64,000 bases of DNA from Aerobium sp039839275 (GTDB lineage: Bacteria > Pseudomonadota > Alphaproteobacteria > Rhizobiales > Rhizobiaceae), in the NCBI RefSeq assembly GCF_039839275.1, contig NZ_JBDOQP010000001.1, positions 248,001-312,000 on the forward strand, in the 5' to 3' direction. This document shows, piece after piece, positions 16,936-25,326 of the stretch. Made by a program: the position numbers and the translations under genes. Position 1 is the stretch's first letter; every line of letters starts with the position of its first letter. The notes beneath the pieces are model-generated. The model was not told where the DNA came from. It was given only the letters and a program-made list of their open reading frames with translations, and did not search any database.

Positions 16936-17480
16936 GATGGGTCCTGCTTGCGTGCGGCGCTCGCCATGATCCCGGTCAGGGTGGCGGCCGCCTCGCTTTC
17001 CATTTCATTGAGGATGACGCCCGCCTGGCGAGCCTTGAGCTTCATGAGGATGCCCGCGGCCAGTTCCATGTCGACTTCGGCGAGGCGTTCGGCTGCCGCA
17101 TCCGGGCGCATGACCGAATAAATCTCGACGAGATTGTCCTCTGCCTTGGCGAGGAAATCGTTCCGACGTGCCAGCCACTCCTCGTATTCGAGGCGCTTCT
17201 CCTCAAGGGTCACGATGCGTGCATCGATATCCTTCTGCAGGGTCTGCAACTCCGCCTGCTGGAGGGCATAGCGGCGATCGCGCGCAGCGTCGGCAATGTT
17301 GGAACAGAAACGGCGAATATCGTCGTCCAGCGCGTCGCCTTCGGTCGGAGCACCGGGGATGACCGGGATGCTCTGCGTGGCGGCCGGTGAACCGCCGAAG
17401 ACCAGGGCTCCCAGGACGATGCCGGCACCGAGCGTCAGCGCGGTGCGGCCCCTCGAACCCAACGTCAGAATTCTTTTCAT
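16932..17480 (-). CDS. motE: Periplasmic MotC chaperone MotE
   Basis: In S. meliloti MotE is a periplasmic chaperone specific for MotC. The 182-residue product has a signal segment (about 12-36, ALTLGAGIVLGALVFGGSPA), then a charged coiled-coil region (about 65-115, QQAELQTLQKDIDARIVTLE). The C-terminal MgtE_N-like helical domain reads AAERLAEVDMELAAGILMKL. Its place between flgI and flgH matches rhizobial maps. It overlaps flgH by four bases and follows flgI by 11 bases. Confidence 0.85.
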   Translation of the reverse strand: MKRILTLGSRGRTALTLGAGIVLGALVFGGSPAATQSIPVIPGAPTEGDALDDDIRRFCSNIADAARDRRYALQQAELQTLQKDIDARIVTLEEKRLEYEEWLARRNDFLAKAEDNLVEIYSVMRPDAAAERLAEVDMELAAGILMKLKARQAGVILNEMESEAAATLTGIMASAARKQDPS

Positions 17481-17491
17481 TGCCGTCTTAC

Positions 17492-18619
17492 CTATTGCAG
17501 TACGAGTTCGGCCTGGAGCGCGCCGGCCGACTTGATGCCTTGCAGGATCGCGATGATGCCATCGGGCTTCACCCCGAGCCGGTTCAATCCGGACACCAGG
17601 GTCTCGAGATTGGGACCGTCGAGCATCGCGACGCTCGCGTCGGGCTGGTCGGCTTCGATCGCCGTGAACGGCTCCACTGCGGTTTCGCCGCGCGAAAAGG
17701 GTTCCGGCTGCACCACGCGCGGCATCTCGGAGATGCGCACCGTGAGTGTGCCGTGGCTGATGGCCACGCGTGATATGCGTACCTGCTGGCCGATGACGAT
17801 CGTTCCCGTCCGCTCGTCGACGACGACGCGAGCCGGCGCGTCGGATTCGACCACGATGTTCTCTAGTTCGGCGAAGAAGCGGGCCGAGGATATGTCGTTG
17901 GGACGCTGGATGATCACCGTCCGGGCGTCCTGTTCCATCGCGACCTTCTTGCCGAAACGACTGGCCGAATAGTCATTGATGGCATCGGTCACGCGGATCG
18001 CGGTGGAGAAATCCGGGTTGCGCAACTGCAGCGTCAAGGTCGCGTCACTATTGAACGATGCGGGCACCTGGCGTTCCACGATGCCGCCATTGGGAACGCG
18101 ACCGCTCGTCGGTACGCCTTGTGTCAAGGTCTCGGCCTGGCCTTGCGCAGAGAAGCCCGACACGATCACGGGTCCTTGCGCGACGGCGTAGATCTCGCCG
18201 TCGGGGGCCCGCAGCGGCGTCATGACCAGAGTGCCGCCGGCCAGCGACGTTGCGTCGCCCATCGAAGCCACGTTTACGTCTATGCGTGCGCCGGAGCGCA
18301 CGAAAGGCGGCAGGTTCGCAGTCACGATGACCGCTGCCACGTTCTTGGCGCGCGAGGCGCCACCTTGCGTGGAAATGCCAAGATTCTCAAGCATGGCGCG
18401 CATCGATTGCTCGGTGAATGGCGAGTTTCGCAGCCCGTCGCCTGAGCCCTGAAGGCCGATGACGAGACCGTAGCCGACGAGCTGGTTGTCGCGTGCGCTC
18501 TGCAGCGTCGCGACGTCCTTGATGCGTGCAGGCGTCAGGTTGCTCATCATCTGGTCCGAAAACGCGGAACCGACAGACGACAGTGCAAACGCGAATGCGA
18601 GGAGAAGGACGCGGATCAT
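17492..18619 (-). CDS. flgI: Flagellar P-ring protein FlgI
   Basis: Periplasmic ring around the rod, secreted by Sec and assembled with the help of FlgA. The 375-residue protein has a signal peptide (about 1-22, ending VGSAFS) and the FlgI signatures ARIKDVATLQSARDNQLVGY and GLVIGLQGSGDGLRNSPFTE. Further motifs are AAVIVTANLPPFVRSGARID and a C-terminal LVSGLNRLGVKPDGIIAILQ, the strongly conserved family end. The start overlaps the flgA stop by four bases. Length is normal for FlgI. Confidence 0.96.
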   Translation of the reverse strand: MIRVLLLAFAFALSSVGSAFSDQMMSNLTPARIKDVATLQSARDNQLVGYGLVIGLQGSGDGLRNSPFTEQSMRAMLENLGISTQGGASRAKNVAAVIVTANLPPFVRSGARIDVNVASMGDATSLAGGTLVMTPLRAPDGEIYAVAQGPVIVSGFSAQGQAETLTQGVPTSGRVPNGGIVERQVPASFNSDATLTLQLRNPDFSTAIRVTDAINDYSASRFGKKVAMEQDARTVIIQRPNDISSARFFAELENIVVESDAPARVVVDERTGTIVIGQQVRISRVAISHGTLTVRISEMPRVVQPEPFSRGETAVEPFTAIEADQPDASVAMLDGPNLETLVSGLNRLGVKPDGIIAILQGIKSAGALQAELVLQ

Positions 18620-19086
18620 GTTGACGAAACCCTGATGCTTCCGTCGGCCATCACGATGCCGGAGAACACCGCACCGCTATCGGCATTGCGCACCCGAACC
18701 ATGTCTCCGGCTGCGCCGACCTGCAATGGCACGCCAGAGATGCTGATCTCGAGACCACCGTGGACGAACAGCACCTGCACCGGCTTTCCGGGCTCGACCA
18801 GCCAGGCATCCCGGAGCGAGGAGACCGCGATCAGCCGTCCGGGAAGCAAGGTGCGACGCGCAACCTTGCCTTCCACCTGGCTCCAGTCGAGCGCGACCTG
18901 GGTGATGTCGCGCAACTGCCGTTGAAGCGGCACTTCCTGAAGCGCGCTCGCGTCCACCACCTCGCCTGGGTAGACGACGCGGGTGGTGATGATGACCGTC
19001 TCCTGGGCAAGAGCGGGTATGGTCGCGCATGCCATGAATGACATGACGGCGGCCAGCTTTAGCGGGCGCAGGAGGCGGAACATCAT
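18616..19086 (-). CDS. flgA: P-ring assembly chaperone FlgA
   Basis: Periplasmic chaperone for P-ring polymerisation. The 156-residue protein has a signal peptide (about 10-27, ending PALAQ), then a short SAF-domain form of FlgA. Visible motifs are VIITTRVVYPGEVVDASALQ, VEGKVARRTLLPGRLIAVSS and a C-terminal GDMVRVRNADSGAVFSGIVM. It is shorter than enteric FlgA (about 219) because the extra N-terminal domain is absent, as in other alphaproteobacteria. Two adjacent ATGs (19086, 19083) could serve as start. It lies five bases after flgG. Confidence 0.9.
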   Translation of the reverse strand: MMFRLLRPLKLAAVMSFMACATIPALAQETVIITTRVVYPGEVVDASALQEVPLQRQLRDITQVALDWSQVEGKVARRTLLPGRLIAVSSLRDAWLVEPGKPVQVLFVHGGLEISISGVPLQVGAAGDMVRVRNADSGAVFSGIVMADGSIRVSST

Positions 19087-19091
19087 CGACC

Positions 19092-19874
19092 CTATCGGAT
19101 TCCCTGAGTGATGGTAGCGGCCATCTCGTCGGCCGCCTTGATGACCTTCGAATTCATCTCGTAGGCGCGCTGTGCCGAAATCAACTCGGTGATTTCCTTC
19201 ACCGGATCGACGTTGGAAGCTTCGAGATAGCCCTGTTCGGTGGTTGCGAAACCGATGTCGCCCGGCAGGCCGACATTGGCGCCGCCCGATGCCTCGGTCT
19301 CGCGGAACAGATTGTCGCCCTGCGGGTCGAGACCGGCCTCGTTGACGAAGGTCGCGATCGCGAGCTGGCCAAGCGGCACGAGTTCGTCTTCACCGGTGCT
19401 TGCGAAGAACTCACCCGACTTGTTGATGATGATCTCTGCATTCTCCGGGACGACGATGCCGCCCGCCAACAGATAGCCATCCACCGTGACGAGCTGCCCC
19501 TCGGCGTTGGTGTTGAAGGCGCCCGCGCGGCTATAGAGCATCTCGCCATTGGCGCCTTCGACCTGGAACCAGCCATTGCCGGAAAGCGCGACGTCGAGAT
19601 TGTTGCCGGTCTTTGTCAGCGCGCCCTGGATGTGCACGTTGCGGATGGCGCTCGTCTTCACGCCGAGACCGATGTGCGAACCTTCCGGAACGATATTCTG
19701 GTTGGCGCGGTTGGGCACGCCCTGGGCCCGATCGACCTGGTATAGAAGATCCGAGAATTCGGCGCGTGCACGCTTGTAGCCAGTGGTGTTGATGTTCGCG
19801 ATGTTGTTCGCGATGACCTCGAGATTGGTCTGCTGCGCGTTCATGCCGGTTGCGGCGATGGCGAGTGCTTTCAT
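19092..19874 (-). CDS. flgG: Flagellar distal rod protein FlgG
   Basis: Distal rod subunit, 260 residues (usual 260-262). It starts MKALAIAATGMNAQQTNLEV with the axial-protein box ANNIANINTTGYKRARAEF. The FlgG-specific extension LLYQVDRAQGVPNRAN follows. Further on are IQGALTKTGNNLDVALSGNG and the C-terminal EASNVDPVKEITELISAQRA with YEMNSKVIKAADEM. The SD AAGGAAC lies near the ATG. It sits between fliE and flgA as in S. meliloti. Confidence 0.96.
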   Translation of the reverse strand: MKALAIAATGMNAQQTNLEVIANNIANINTTGYKRARAEFSDLLYQVDRAQGVPNRANQNIVPEGSHIGLGVKTSAIRNVHIQGALTKTGNNLDVALSGNGWFQVEGANGEMLYSRAGAFNTNAEGQLVTVDGYLLAGGIVVPENAEIIINKSGEFFASTGEDELVPLGQLAIATFVNEAGLDPQGDNLFRETEASGGANVGLPGDIGFATTEQGYLEASNVDPVKEITELISAQRAYEMNSKVIKAADEMAATITQGIR

Positions 19875-19885
19875 GATCCTGTTCC

Positions 19886-20215
19886 TTAGATCTGCATACG
19901 GCTGACTTCGAGGTACGAATTTATGATCTTGTCACGGATCGCGATTGCAGCCTGGAGGGTTTGCTCGGCACTCATCACCGCGTCGACGACTTCGCGCGTA
20001 TCGGCCTCGCCCTGGAGTGCCTTGAGGGAGACACCCTCGGCGCCGTGCAGAGTGTCGACCGCATTGCCTGCGGCAGTGGCGAGCGCTGCCTGGAAAGTGT
20101 TTTCCACGCCGACGTTCGGGCGCATCGCCGACGGACCGGCCATGTTGGAAAGTCCGTCAAGCGTCGCCAGAGACGACCCTTGACCCTGAATGGCTGTGAG
20201 CGCCTGGATCATCAC
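19886..20215 (-). CDS. fliE: Flagellar hook-basal body adaptor FliE
   Basis: Small protein that joins the MS-ring and export gate to the proximal rod. The 109-residue product ends with the conserved FliE helix region VVDAVMSAEQTLQAAIAIRD and KIINSYLEVSRMQI. The middle has GNAVDTLHGAEGVSLKALQG. Length fits (about 105-110). The ATG overlaps the flgC stop; a second in-frame ATG follows directly. It lies 11 bases before flgG. Confidence 0.94.
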   Translation of the reverse strand: MMIQALTAIQGQGSSLATLDGLSNMAGPSAMRPNVGVENTFQAALATAAGNAVDTLHGAEGVSLKALQGEADTREVVDAVMSAEQTLQAAIAIRDKIINSYLEVSRMQI

Positions 20216-20628
20216 TGGTTCCTCATGAGTTCGATGGTCATAGAGATCAGGTCACGCGCCTGCTTGATGCTCTGCAGGTTGGCCTCGTAGCTGCGATTGG
20301 CCTCGCGCATGTCGGCCATCTCGATCAGCACGTTGACGTTCGGCATCTTAACGTAGCCCGCTTCGTCAGCGGCATCGTGGCCCGGCATGAACTCGACTGG
20401 ATAAGCGGTCTTATCGCCGGATATTGCAGACACTTCCACCACGCGGGCGCCCGACACACGGTCGAGTTCGGCGGTGAAGGTGATCGTCTTGCGCTGATAG
20501 GGATCGGCGCCGGGAAAGTTGCCGGTCGATTGCGCGTTGGCGAGGTTCTCGGAGACGACACGCAGGCGCTCCGACTGGGCGCCGAGTCCGGAAGACGACA
20601 CCTTGAGGGACGAAATCAGAGGATCCAT
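20212..20628 (-). CDS. flgC: Flagellar proximal rod protein FlgC
   Basis: Proximal rod subunit of 138 residues. It carries LKVSSSGLGAQSERLRVVSE and the axial box SENLANAQSTGNFPGADPYQ near the N-terminus. The conserved FlgC segment PGHDAADEAGYVKMPNVNVL lies in the middle, and the C-terminal helix reads EMADMREANRSYEANLQSIK. Length is standard (about 134-140). It starts four bases after flgB ends and is coupled to fliE by an ATGA overlap. Confidence 0.95.
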   Translation of the reverse strand: MDPLISSLKVSSSGLGAQSERLRVVSENLANAQSTGNFPGADPYQRKTITFTAELDRVSGARVVEVSAISGDKTAYPVEFMPGHDAADEAGYVKMPNVNVLIEMADMREANRSYEANLQSIKQARDLISMTIELMRNQ

Positions 20629-20632
20629 GGCA

Positions 20633-21013
20633 TCAGGCTCGGGTTGTCAGCATCAGCATACGGTGGAAGGCTTTCACCACGGCGGTGTTGAGCTCGAAGG
20701 ACCGGCGAACCTCGCCCGACTTCATCAGCTCGTTCTCCAGCACCACGGTGTTGCCCGAAGGCGATGTCGGTTCGCTCTCGCTGTCCTGCCGGATCATCAG
20801 CGCGTCGGAACCGACGCCGACGGAGATGTGGCGCGGGTTGGTCGCCTCCATCGCCACGCGCGTATTGTCGAGGACCGCCTCGAAAGGCTCGACCTCCATC
20901 GTGCCGTAGCCAGGTGTGTTGGCGTTCGCGATATTGCTCGAAACAGCCGTGTGGCGCACAGACAGCCATTGGGCCTGTTGTGATGCCAGCTGGAACAGGT
21001 TGACGGGTTGCAT
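20633..21013 (-). CDS. flgB: Flagellar proximal rod protein FlgB
   Basis: Proximal rod subunit. The start at 21013 gives 126 residues beginning MQPVNLFQLASQQAQWLSVR and is preceded by a good SD (AAGGAG, 7 bases away). A longer frame to 21094 adds an unrelated basic stretch and was not used. The axial box AVSSNIANANTPGYGTMEVE and the C-terminal ELMKSGEVRRSFELNTAVVK with FHRMLMLTTRA are diagnostic. An 81-base gap separates it from the membrane-protein gene upstream, the largest gap in this run, so an internal promoter is possible. Confidence 0.94.
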   Translation of the reverse strand: MQPVNLFQLASQQAQWLSVRHTAVSSNIANANTPGYGTMEVEPFEAVLDNTRVAMEATNPRHISVGVGSDALMIRQDSESEPTSPSGNTVVLENELMKSGEVRRSFELNTAVVKAFHRMLMLTTRA

Positions 21014-21094
21014 CGCTACTCCTTGCAAAGCGTAGCGATACTGTAGGGAGTCAGTCTTGCGTGGACCTTGCGCGAGGCCCGGCGTCGGCTGCAA

Positions 21095-21898
21095 TCAGCG
21101 TTGCAGCTCGATGACCGTGTCGCGGCTCGTCACCAGCACCCAGCCACCGTCGCGTTGCTCGATCGAGACGACTTCGCTTGCGTCGGGAAGGCGTGAGCCG
21201 GGCTGCACGACCCAAAGCCCGTCGGCGTCCTCAATCATGGCACGGCCATTGGCGACATGGACAAGGCGGAAACTGACCAGATCGAGCGGGAAGGGCTGTT
21301 CAGATACCGGAATAGCATCCGCCTCTTCGCCTTCCTGCGGCAGAGTCGCCGTCGGGAAGAAGTCGAGGTTCATGCTCGGTAGGGAGTCGTTGGCGAAAGG
21401 CTTCGCCACGAGCTTCGGTTGATATGCAAGATGTGCAGGGGGAGCACCTGCCCGGCCTCCGTCGAAGACGAATTCCTTCACCCCGAACTTCTCCTGATTA
21501 AAGAAGATGTACCAGGGAAACGCCGCGCAGATTAAGCCCAGCGTAATTCCCAGGGCCGCGATGGTGACGTCGCCACGATCGAACCGCTTCTTGGGCACGG
21601 AAAAAGGCTCGAAGGACTGCTTGGGCGTTGGCGGCGGTGCAGGAAGCAGCGGCGATTTCGCTCTGCGCGGCGCGGGCGTCGATGCCGGCTTTGCGGAAGG
21701 CTTTTGCGCCGGCGTTGGCATCTCCGCTCCATCACCGAAGAGCCGCATCAGGATCTGGTCTTCGTCAGCCGATGCGATCAAGTCCTCGAGGCCGGCCGGG
21801 ACCGTCCCGCCTTCGAGCCCGCCCGACGGCGCTAGGGTGTCGCCAGCGAGGGCGGGGCGCTTTTCCCACACGGAACCGGATCTATTCAGCAGGCTCAT
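21095..21898 (-). CDS. Single-pass membrane protein of the flagellar locus with PilP/GspC-like C-terminal domain
   Basis: A 267-residue protein of unknown function between fliI and flgB. The first 100 residues are cytoplasmic, rich in Pro and Ala (PAQKPSAKPASTPAPRRAKS). One membrane helix follows at about 112-132 (DVTIAALGITLGLICAAFPW). The periplasmic part ends with a small beta domain (about 215-267) reading GRAMIEDADGLWVVQPGSRL, then a DASEVVSIEQRDGGWVLVTS repeat-like turn. That pattern recalls the PilP/GspC homology-region fold used for docking to secretins. Flagella have no secretin, so the partner may be FlgI/FlgH or a stator protein. It overlaps fliI by 17 bases. An equivalent gene is commonly present at this position in rhizobia; the fold assignment is my inference. 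Confidence 0.75.
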   Translation of the reverse strand: MSLLNRSGSVWEKRPALAGDTLAPSGGLEGGTVPAGLEDLIASADEDQILMRLFGDGAEMPTPAQKPSAKPASTPAPRRAKSPLLPAPPPTPKQSFEPFSVPKKRFDRGDVTIAALGITLGLICAAFPWYIFFNQEKFGVKEFVFDGGRAGAPPAHLAYQPKLVAKPFANDSLPSMNLDFFPTATLPQEGEEADAIPVSEQPFPLDLVSFRLVHVANGRAMIEDADGLWVVQPGSRLPDASEVVSIEQRDGGWVLVTSRDTVIELQR

Positions 21899-23306
21899 CG
21901 ACTGGCTTCTCCCTGCTCTTCAGATGGCGCGCCAGATCACTGAACGGATCGGGCGAAGGCTTGTCCTGCGGCGACTGCGTCAACGCTTCGTAGATGACGG
22001 GCACCTGGCGCACCGCCAGGTCGAGTTCGGCATCGGCGCCGGGCTGGTATGCGCCGAGCAACCGGATGTCTCTTGTATCCTCGAACCGGGCGATCATGCT
22101 GCGCAGGCGAGTGACGAGGGCCTGCTGCTCCTTGGTCCATGCCTTGGGCGCCAGGCGGGAGATCGATGCCAGCGGATCGACCGGGGGATAGCGGCCCTGC
22201 TCGGCGATCGAGCGGTCGAGCACGACGTGGCCATCGAGAATGCCGCGAATGGAATCGGCGACCGGATCGTTGTGGTCGTCGCCGTCGACGAGCACCGAAA
22301 GGATCGCGGTGATCGAACCCGTCCCGTCCATCCCCGGACCGGCGCGCTCGAGAAGCCGCGGCAGATCGGTGAACACGGAGGCGGGATAGCCGCGCGCCAC
22401 GGGAGGCTCGCCGACGCCGATCGCGACTTCGCGCAATGCATGGGCAAGGCGCGTGATCGAATCGAGCACGAGGAGAACCCTGTCGCCCTTTTCACGGAAA
22501 TGCTCGGCGACCCGCATTGCCATGTCGGGCGCGCGCTTGCGCATCATGGCGCTCTCGTCGCTCGTCGCCACCACGGCCACGGTCTTGGCCAGATTCTTGG
22601 GACCGATCGTGTCTTCGAGAAACTCGCGTACTTCGCGACCGCGCTCGCCGATCAGCGCAATGACGACGGTGTCGAATGCCTCGGCGCTGGCGAGCATCGC
22701 GAGCAACGTCGATTTTCCGACGCCCGAGCCGGCGAAGACGCCCAGGCGCTGGCCGAAGCAGATGGGGGTGAATATGTCGATGACACGGACACCGGTCATG
22801 AAGCCGGTGGCAACGCGCTGACGCGTCATCGCCAGCGGTGCGGCGGACAGGTTCTCACCCTTGCCGGAGATCATGGGCCCCTTGGCGTCGACCGGGCGCC
22901 CAAGCGCGTCGATCACCCGGCCGCGCCACGAGCCGTGGGGTGACGCGCCACGCTGCGTCTGGATGAAGACGGAGTCGCCAATGCCGGCATCCGGGTTGTT
23001 CTCGTAGGGCGAGACGAGGACGTCGTCCGGTCCGATGCGGACGATCTCGCCCGACCGCACGCCTGACGAGGAGCGATGCTCCACGACGTCACCCAGACGT
23101 GCCGCACCGGAAACCCCGCGTACGCGGTAATGGCTCGGCGAGACCTCGTCGATGTGGCCGCCATTGCGCAGCAGCGTCCGTTCGCTCGCAAAGAGCGACT
23201 GGACGCGCTCCAGCGCATGCAGCGACGTCTCGGCTGCTGCCGGGGGCGGCAGACCTGCTTCCGGCGGGGGCGTCGCGATGATGTCGGTGTCCGCAGGGGC
23301 GTCCAT
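21882..23306 (-). CDS. fliI: Flagellum-specific export ATPase FliI
   Basis: Hexameric ATPase that energises and organises flagellar protein export, a relative of the F1 beta subunit. The 474-residue protein has the Walker A motif GVFAGSGVGKST near residues 187-198. Walker B lies in RVLLVLDSITRLAHALREVA, and the family segment IGERGREVREFLEDTIGPKN lies between them. PPVARGYPASVFTDLPRLLE and GSITAILSVLVDGDDHNDPV are also FliI/YscN signatures. The N-terminus carries about 45 extra Pro/Ala-rich residues. It lies six bases after flgF. Confidence 0.96.
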   Translation of the reverse strand: MDAPADTDIIATPPPEAGLPPPAAAETSLHALERVQSLFASERTLLRNGGHIDEVSPSHYRVRGVSGAARLGDVVEHRSSSGVRSGEIVRIGPDDVLVSPYENNPDAGIGDSVFIQTQRGASPHGSWRGRVIDALGRPVDAKGPMISGKGENLSAAPLAMTRQRVATGFMTGVRVIDIFTPICFGQRLGVFAGSGVGKSTLLAMLASAEAFDTVVIALIGERGREVREFLEDTIGPKNLAKTVAVVATSDESAMMRKRAPDMAMRVAEHFREKGDRVLLVLDSITRLAHALREVAIGVGEPPVARGYPASVFTDLPRLLERAGPGMDGTGSITAILSVLVDGDDHNDPVADSIRGILDGHVVLDRSIAEQGRYPPVDPLASISRLAPKAWTKEQQALVTRLRSMIARFEDTRDIRLLGAYQPGADAELDLAVRQVPVIYEALTQSPQDKPSPDPFSDLARHLKSREKPVDEPAE

Positions 23307-23312
23307 TGAAAA

Positions 23313-24035
23313 TTATCGCGGACCGAGGGCAGTGATAGCCTGGTCGAGTGCGCTCTCGCTGTCGCGGATGAGCCCGGACACGTGTTCGAATGCGCGCTGC
23401 ACCTGGATGAGGCGGGTAATCTCCAGCACCGGATTGACGTTGGAATCCTCCAGGAAGCCCTGCGCGACGCCGACATCAATACGATCCACAATCGGCTCCG
23501 GCGCGCCGAAGGGCACCACACCGGAGTTGCCGTATCGCTGGAAATTTGGGCCAGGCTGGAAATCGAACAGGCCGATGGCGCCCATCGGCTGCCCGTCCTG
23601 GTGGAGCATGCCGTCTGCGCCGGCTTCCGGCGCTCCACCGTTGGGATTGAGCTGGATCGGGGCACCACCGGCGTCGAGGACGGGATAGCCTTCCAGCGTG
23701 ACCAGATCGCCATTGTTCAGCATCTTGAAGCGGCCGTCCCGCGTCATGACCGGCCCGGCCGGGGTCTCGATGCCGAACCAGGCATCGCCCTGAACCGCGA
23801 AGTCGAGCGGGTTGCCGGTCTGGCGTACCGGGCCGAGCTTGGTCGACAGGTAGGTGTCTCCGGCCGATGCGAACGAAACCGATGTCTCTCCAAGGCCGCT
23901 GACGAGATCCTCGAACTTCACCTCGGTGGCGCGAAAGCCGATCGTGCCGACATTGGCGACATTGTCCGCGATCGTGTTCATTCGCTTGTCGAGCGCCCTC
24001 TGCGACGAGATCGCGACGTAAATTCCAGATTGCAA
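23313..24035 (-). CDS. flgF: Flagellar proximal rod protein FlgF
   Basis: Rod protein of 240 residues. It starts MQSGIYVAISSQRALDKRMN with the axial box MNTIADNVANVGTIGFRATE. The middle reads DFAVQGDAWFGIETPAGPVM, and the C-terminus NVNPVLEITRLIQVQRAFEH, all typical of FlgF/FlgG. Its position directly before fliI, away from flgG, is the rhizobial arrangement. It lies ten bases after the DUF1217 gene. Confidence 0.94.
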   Translation of the reverse strand: MQSGIYVAISSQRALDKRMNTIADNVANVGTIGFRATEVKFEDLVSGLGETSVSFASAGDTYLSTKLGPVRQTGNPLDFAVQGDAWFGIETPAGPVMTRDGRFKMLNNGDLVTLEGYPVLDAGGAPIQLNPNGGAPEAGADGMLHQDGQPMGAIGLFDFQPGPNFQRYGNSGVVPFGAPEPIVDRIDVGVAQGFLEDSNVNPVLEITRLIQVQRAFEHVSGLIRDSESALDQAITALGPR

Positions 24036-24045
24036 TGTAGCGCTC

Positions 24046-25152
24046 CTAGCTCTTCAGGCGGGCGATCGCCATCATCGTGTCGACCGAGATGCCGAGTTGG
24101 GCCGGCTGGGAAATCAGCGACACGGCAGGCGACGAACTCGCTGCCGGCGCGTTGGTGACGTCCCACATCACGGTGAAACGGGCGAGAAACTTGGTCAGCT
24201 TCGCCGGGTCGGTAAAATCTTCCAACGAAAGGCGCTTTTCGAAGGCCTGCACCTGCTTGTCGAGGTCGGCCTGGGCGGACGAGGCAGGCAGGCCCAGCGC
24301 TGTTCGCACGACTTCGCCAAGCGCCGCATCAGCGAGAACGTCATAGAATGACTTGATGTCGGGTGCCTTACGCTCGAAATAGAGCGCAAGACGCACGCCT
24401 TCATTCTCGAGGCCAGCGTCCTCCTCGAGCGTCTGCCTCAAATATTGTGCTGTGACCTTATTCTGGGAGGCCACGTAGCTGGTGGTCTCTTCGCCCAGCT
24501 CGGCAAAATTGAATGCGGTGACAAACTTCGCGACGTTGGCATCGCTGTGCTTGTTGGCCAGACTGTCGGGCTCCGAAACGCCGCCTAGAAGGATATTGCT
24601 GAGCTCGGTTTTGGTGAGCTCCAGGTCTTCAATGCTGAACGCGCGCAGCGCGTATTCCAGCAGGCGTTCGTCGGCCAGCAGGTCTTCGATGGATTCCACG
24701 GCGCCGATGTTTTCCTGGTAGTAGGCGGTTTCCTTCTTGACGGTTTCCGTCTGCGGAAGGACGCCACTGCCAGTGGCGCGGTTTATGTAGTTGTCCACCG
24801 TCGCGTCGCGGGCAAGGTTGTATGTCGTTGTCTTTTCGCCATTGGCGACGAAGTTGAAGTCGGCGACGAACTGGGCATAGCGCTTATCTGACAGTTTGTT
24901 GGCGAAGCTGTCGGGATCGCTCACGCCCCCTTCCAGGGCCTTCAGCATGAAGGCTTTCGCATACGCCATGTCCTGCAAGCCGTGGGCCTTCATGGCATAA
25001 TTGAAAAGTCGGTAGTCGTTGACGAGTTCTTCGGCCGAAGTGATCTTGCCGATATTGGCCAGGAAATACTCGGTGTCGCGCTTGACGAGCGGCTGGTTCT
25101 CCACGCGGTCCATGGAGCGTTCCATGTCGCGGGTGATTAGCTTGTAATTCAT
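24046..25152 (-). CDS. DUF1217 flagellar-locus protein with tandem repeats
   Basis: A 368-residue soluble protein, first gene of the minus-strand flagellar run. It contains two homologous units of about 87 residues (23-109 and 138-225). Each opens with VK+(D/E)TxYxxxNIG, passes through a GGVS(D/E)PDSxANK box and ends FNFxxxGE(K/E)TT. A C-terminal helical region shows the DUF1217 ending (ERKAPDIKSFYDVLADAALG, then ARFTVMWDV). DUF1217 proteins occur in rhizobial and related flagellar loci; their role is not established. The ATG at 25152 was chosen because upstream in-frame sequence is basic and reaches into the divergent promoter region. No signal peptide or membrane helix is visible. Confidence 0.83.
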   Translation of the reverse strand: MNYKLITRDMERSMDRVENQPLVKRDTEYFLANIGKITSAEELVNDYRLFNYAMKAHGLQDMAYAKAFMLKALEGGVSDPDSFANKLSDKRYAQFVADFNFVANGEKTTTYNLARDATVDNYINRATGSGVLPQTETVKKETAYYQENIGAVESIEDLLADERLLEYALRAFSIEDLELTKTELSNILLGGVSEPDSLANKHSDANVAKFVTAFNFAELGEETTSYVASQNKVTAQYLRQTLEEDAGLENEGVRLALYFERKAPDIKSFYDVLADAALGEVVRTALGLPASSAQADLDKQVQAFEKRLSLEDFTDPAKLTKFLARFTVMWDVTNAPAASSSPAVSLISQPAQLGISVDTMMAIARLKS

Positions 25153-25326
25153 ATGCGTACTGATCACTTGCGCCCCCGCTCGCCGGATTCCACCACACAT
25201 CAATAAGGCAGAATACTTGCGTGAAACTGAACAGGCTCGGACAGTTTGCGCGCGTCTGCCCATTCAAGCCTCGCGCAAGCCCAGCGCGCTAGGAAAAGTG
25301 CAATTGGGGCAGGTAGAGGTGGTGCC
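25153..25326. promoter_or_regulatory. Divergent flagellar promoter region (DUF1217/flgF run and motA run)
   Basis: The 174 bases between two long divergent flagellar transcription units must hold promoters for both. In S. meliloti the corresponding class II units depend on VisNR/Rem. I see no GTTAACC-type element like those before the flagellins and cannot place -35/-10 boxes with confidence. The plus side ends with the purine-rich SD of motA. Confidence 0.45.

Noticed and set aside
21507..22943. Long open frame (478 codons) on the plus strand opposite fliI
   Set aside because: It lies entirely antisense to fliI and its neighbour, has Arg/His-rich shadow composition, and no motif. fliI has complete ATPase signatures.
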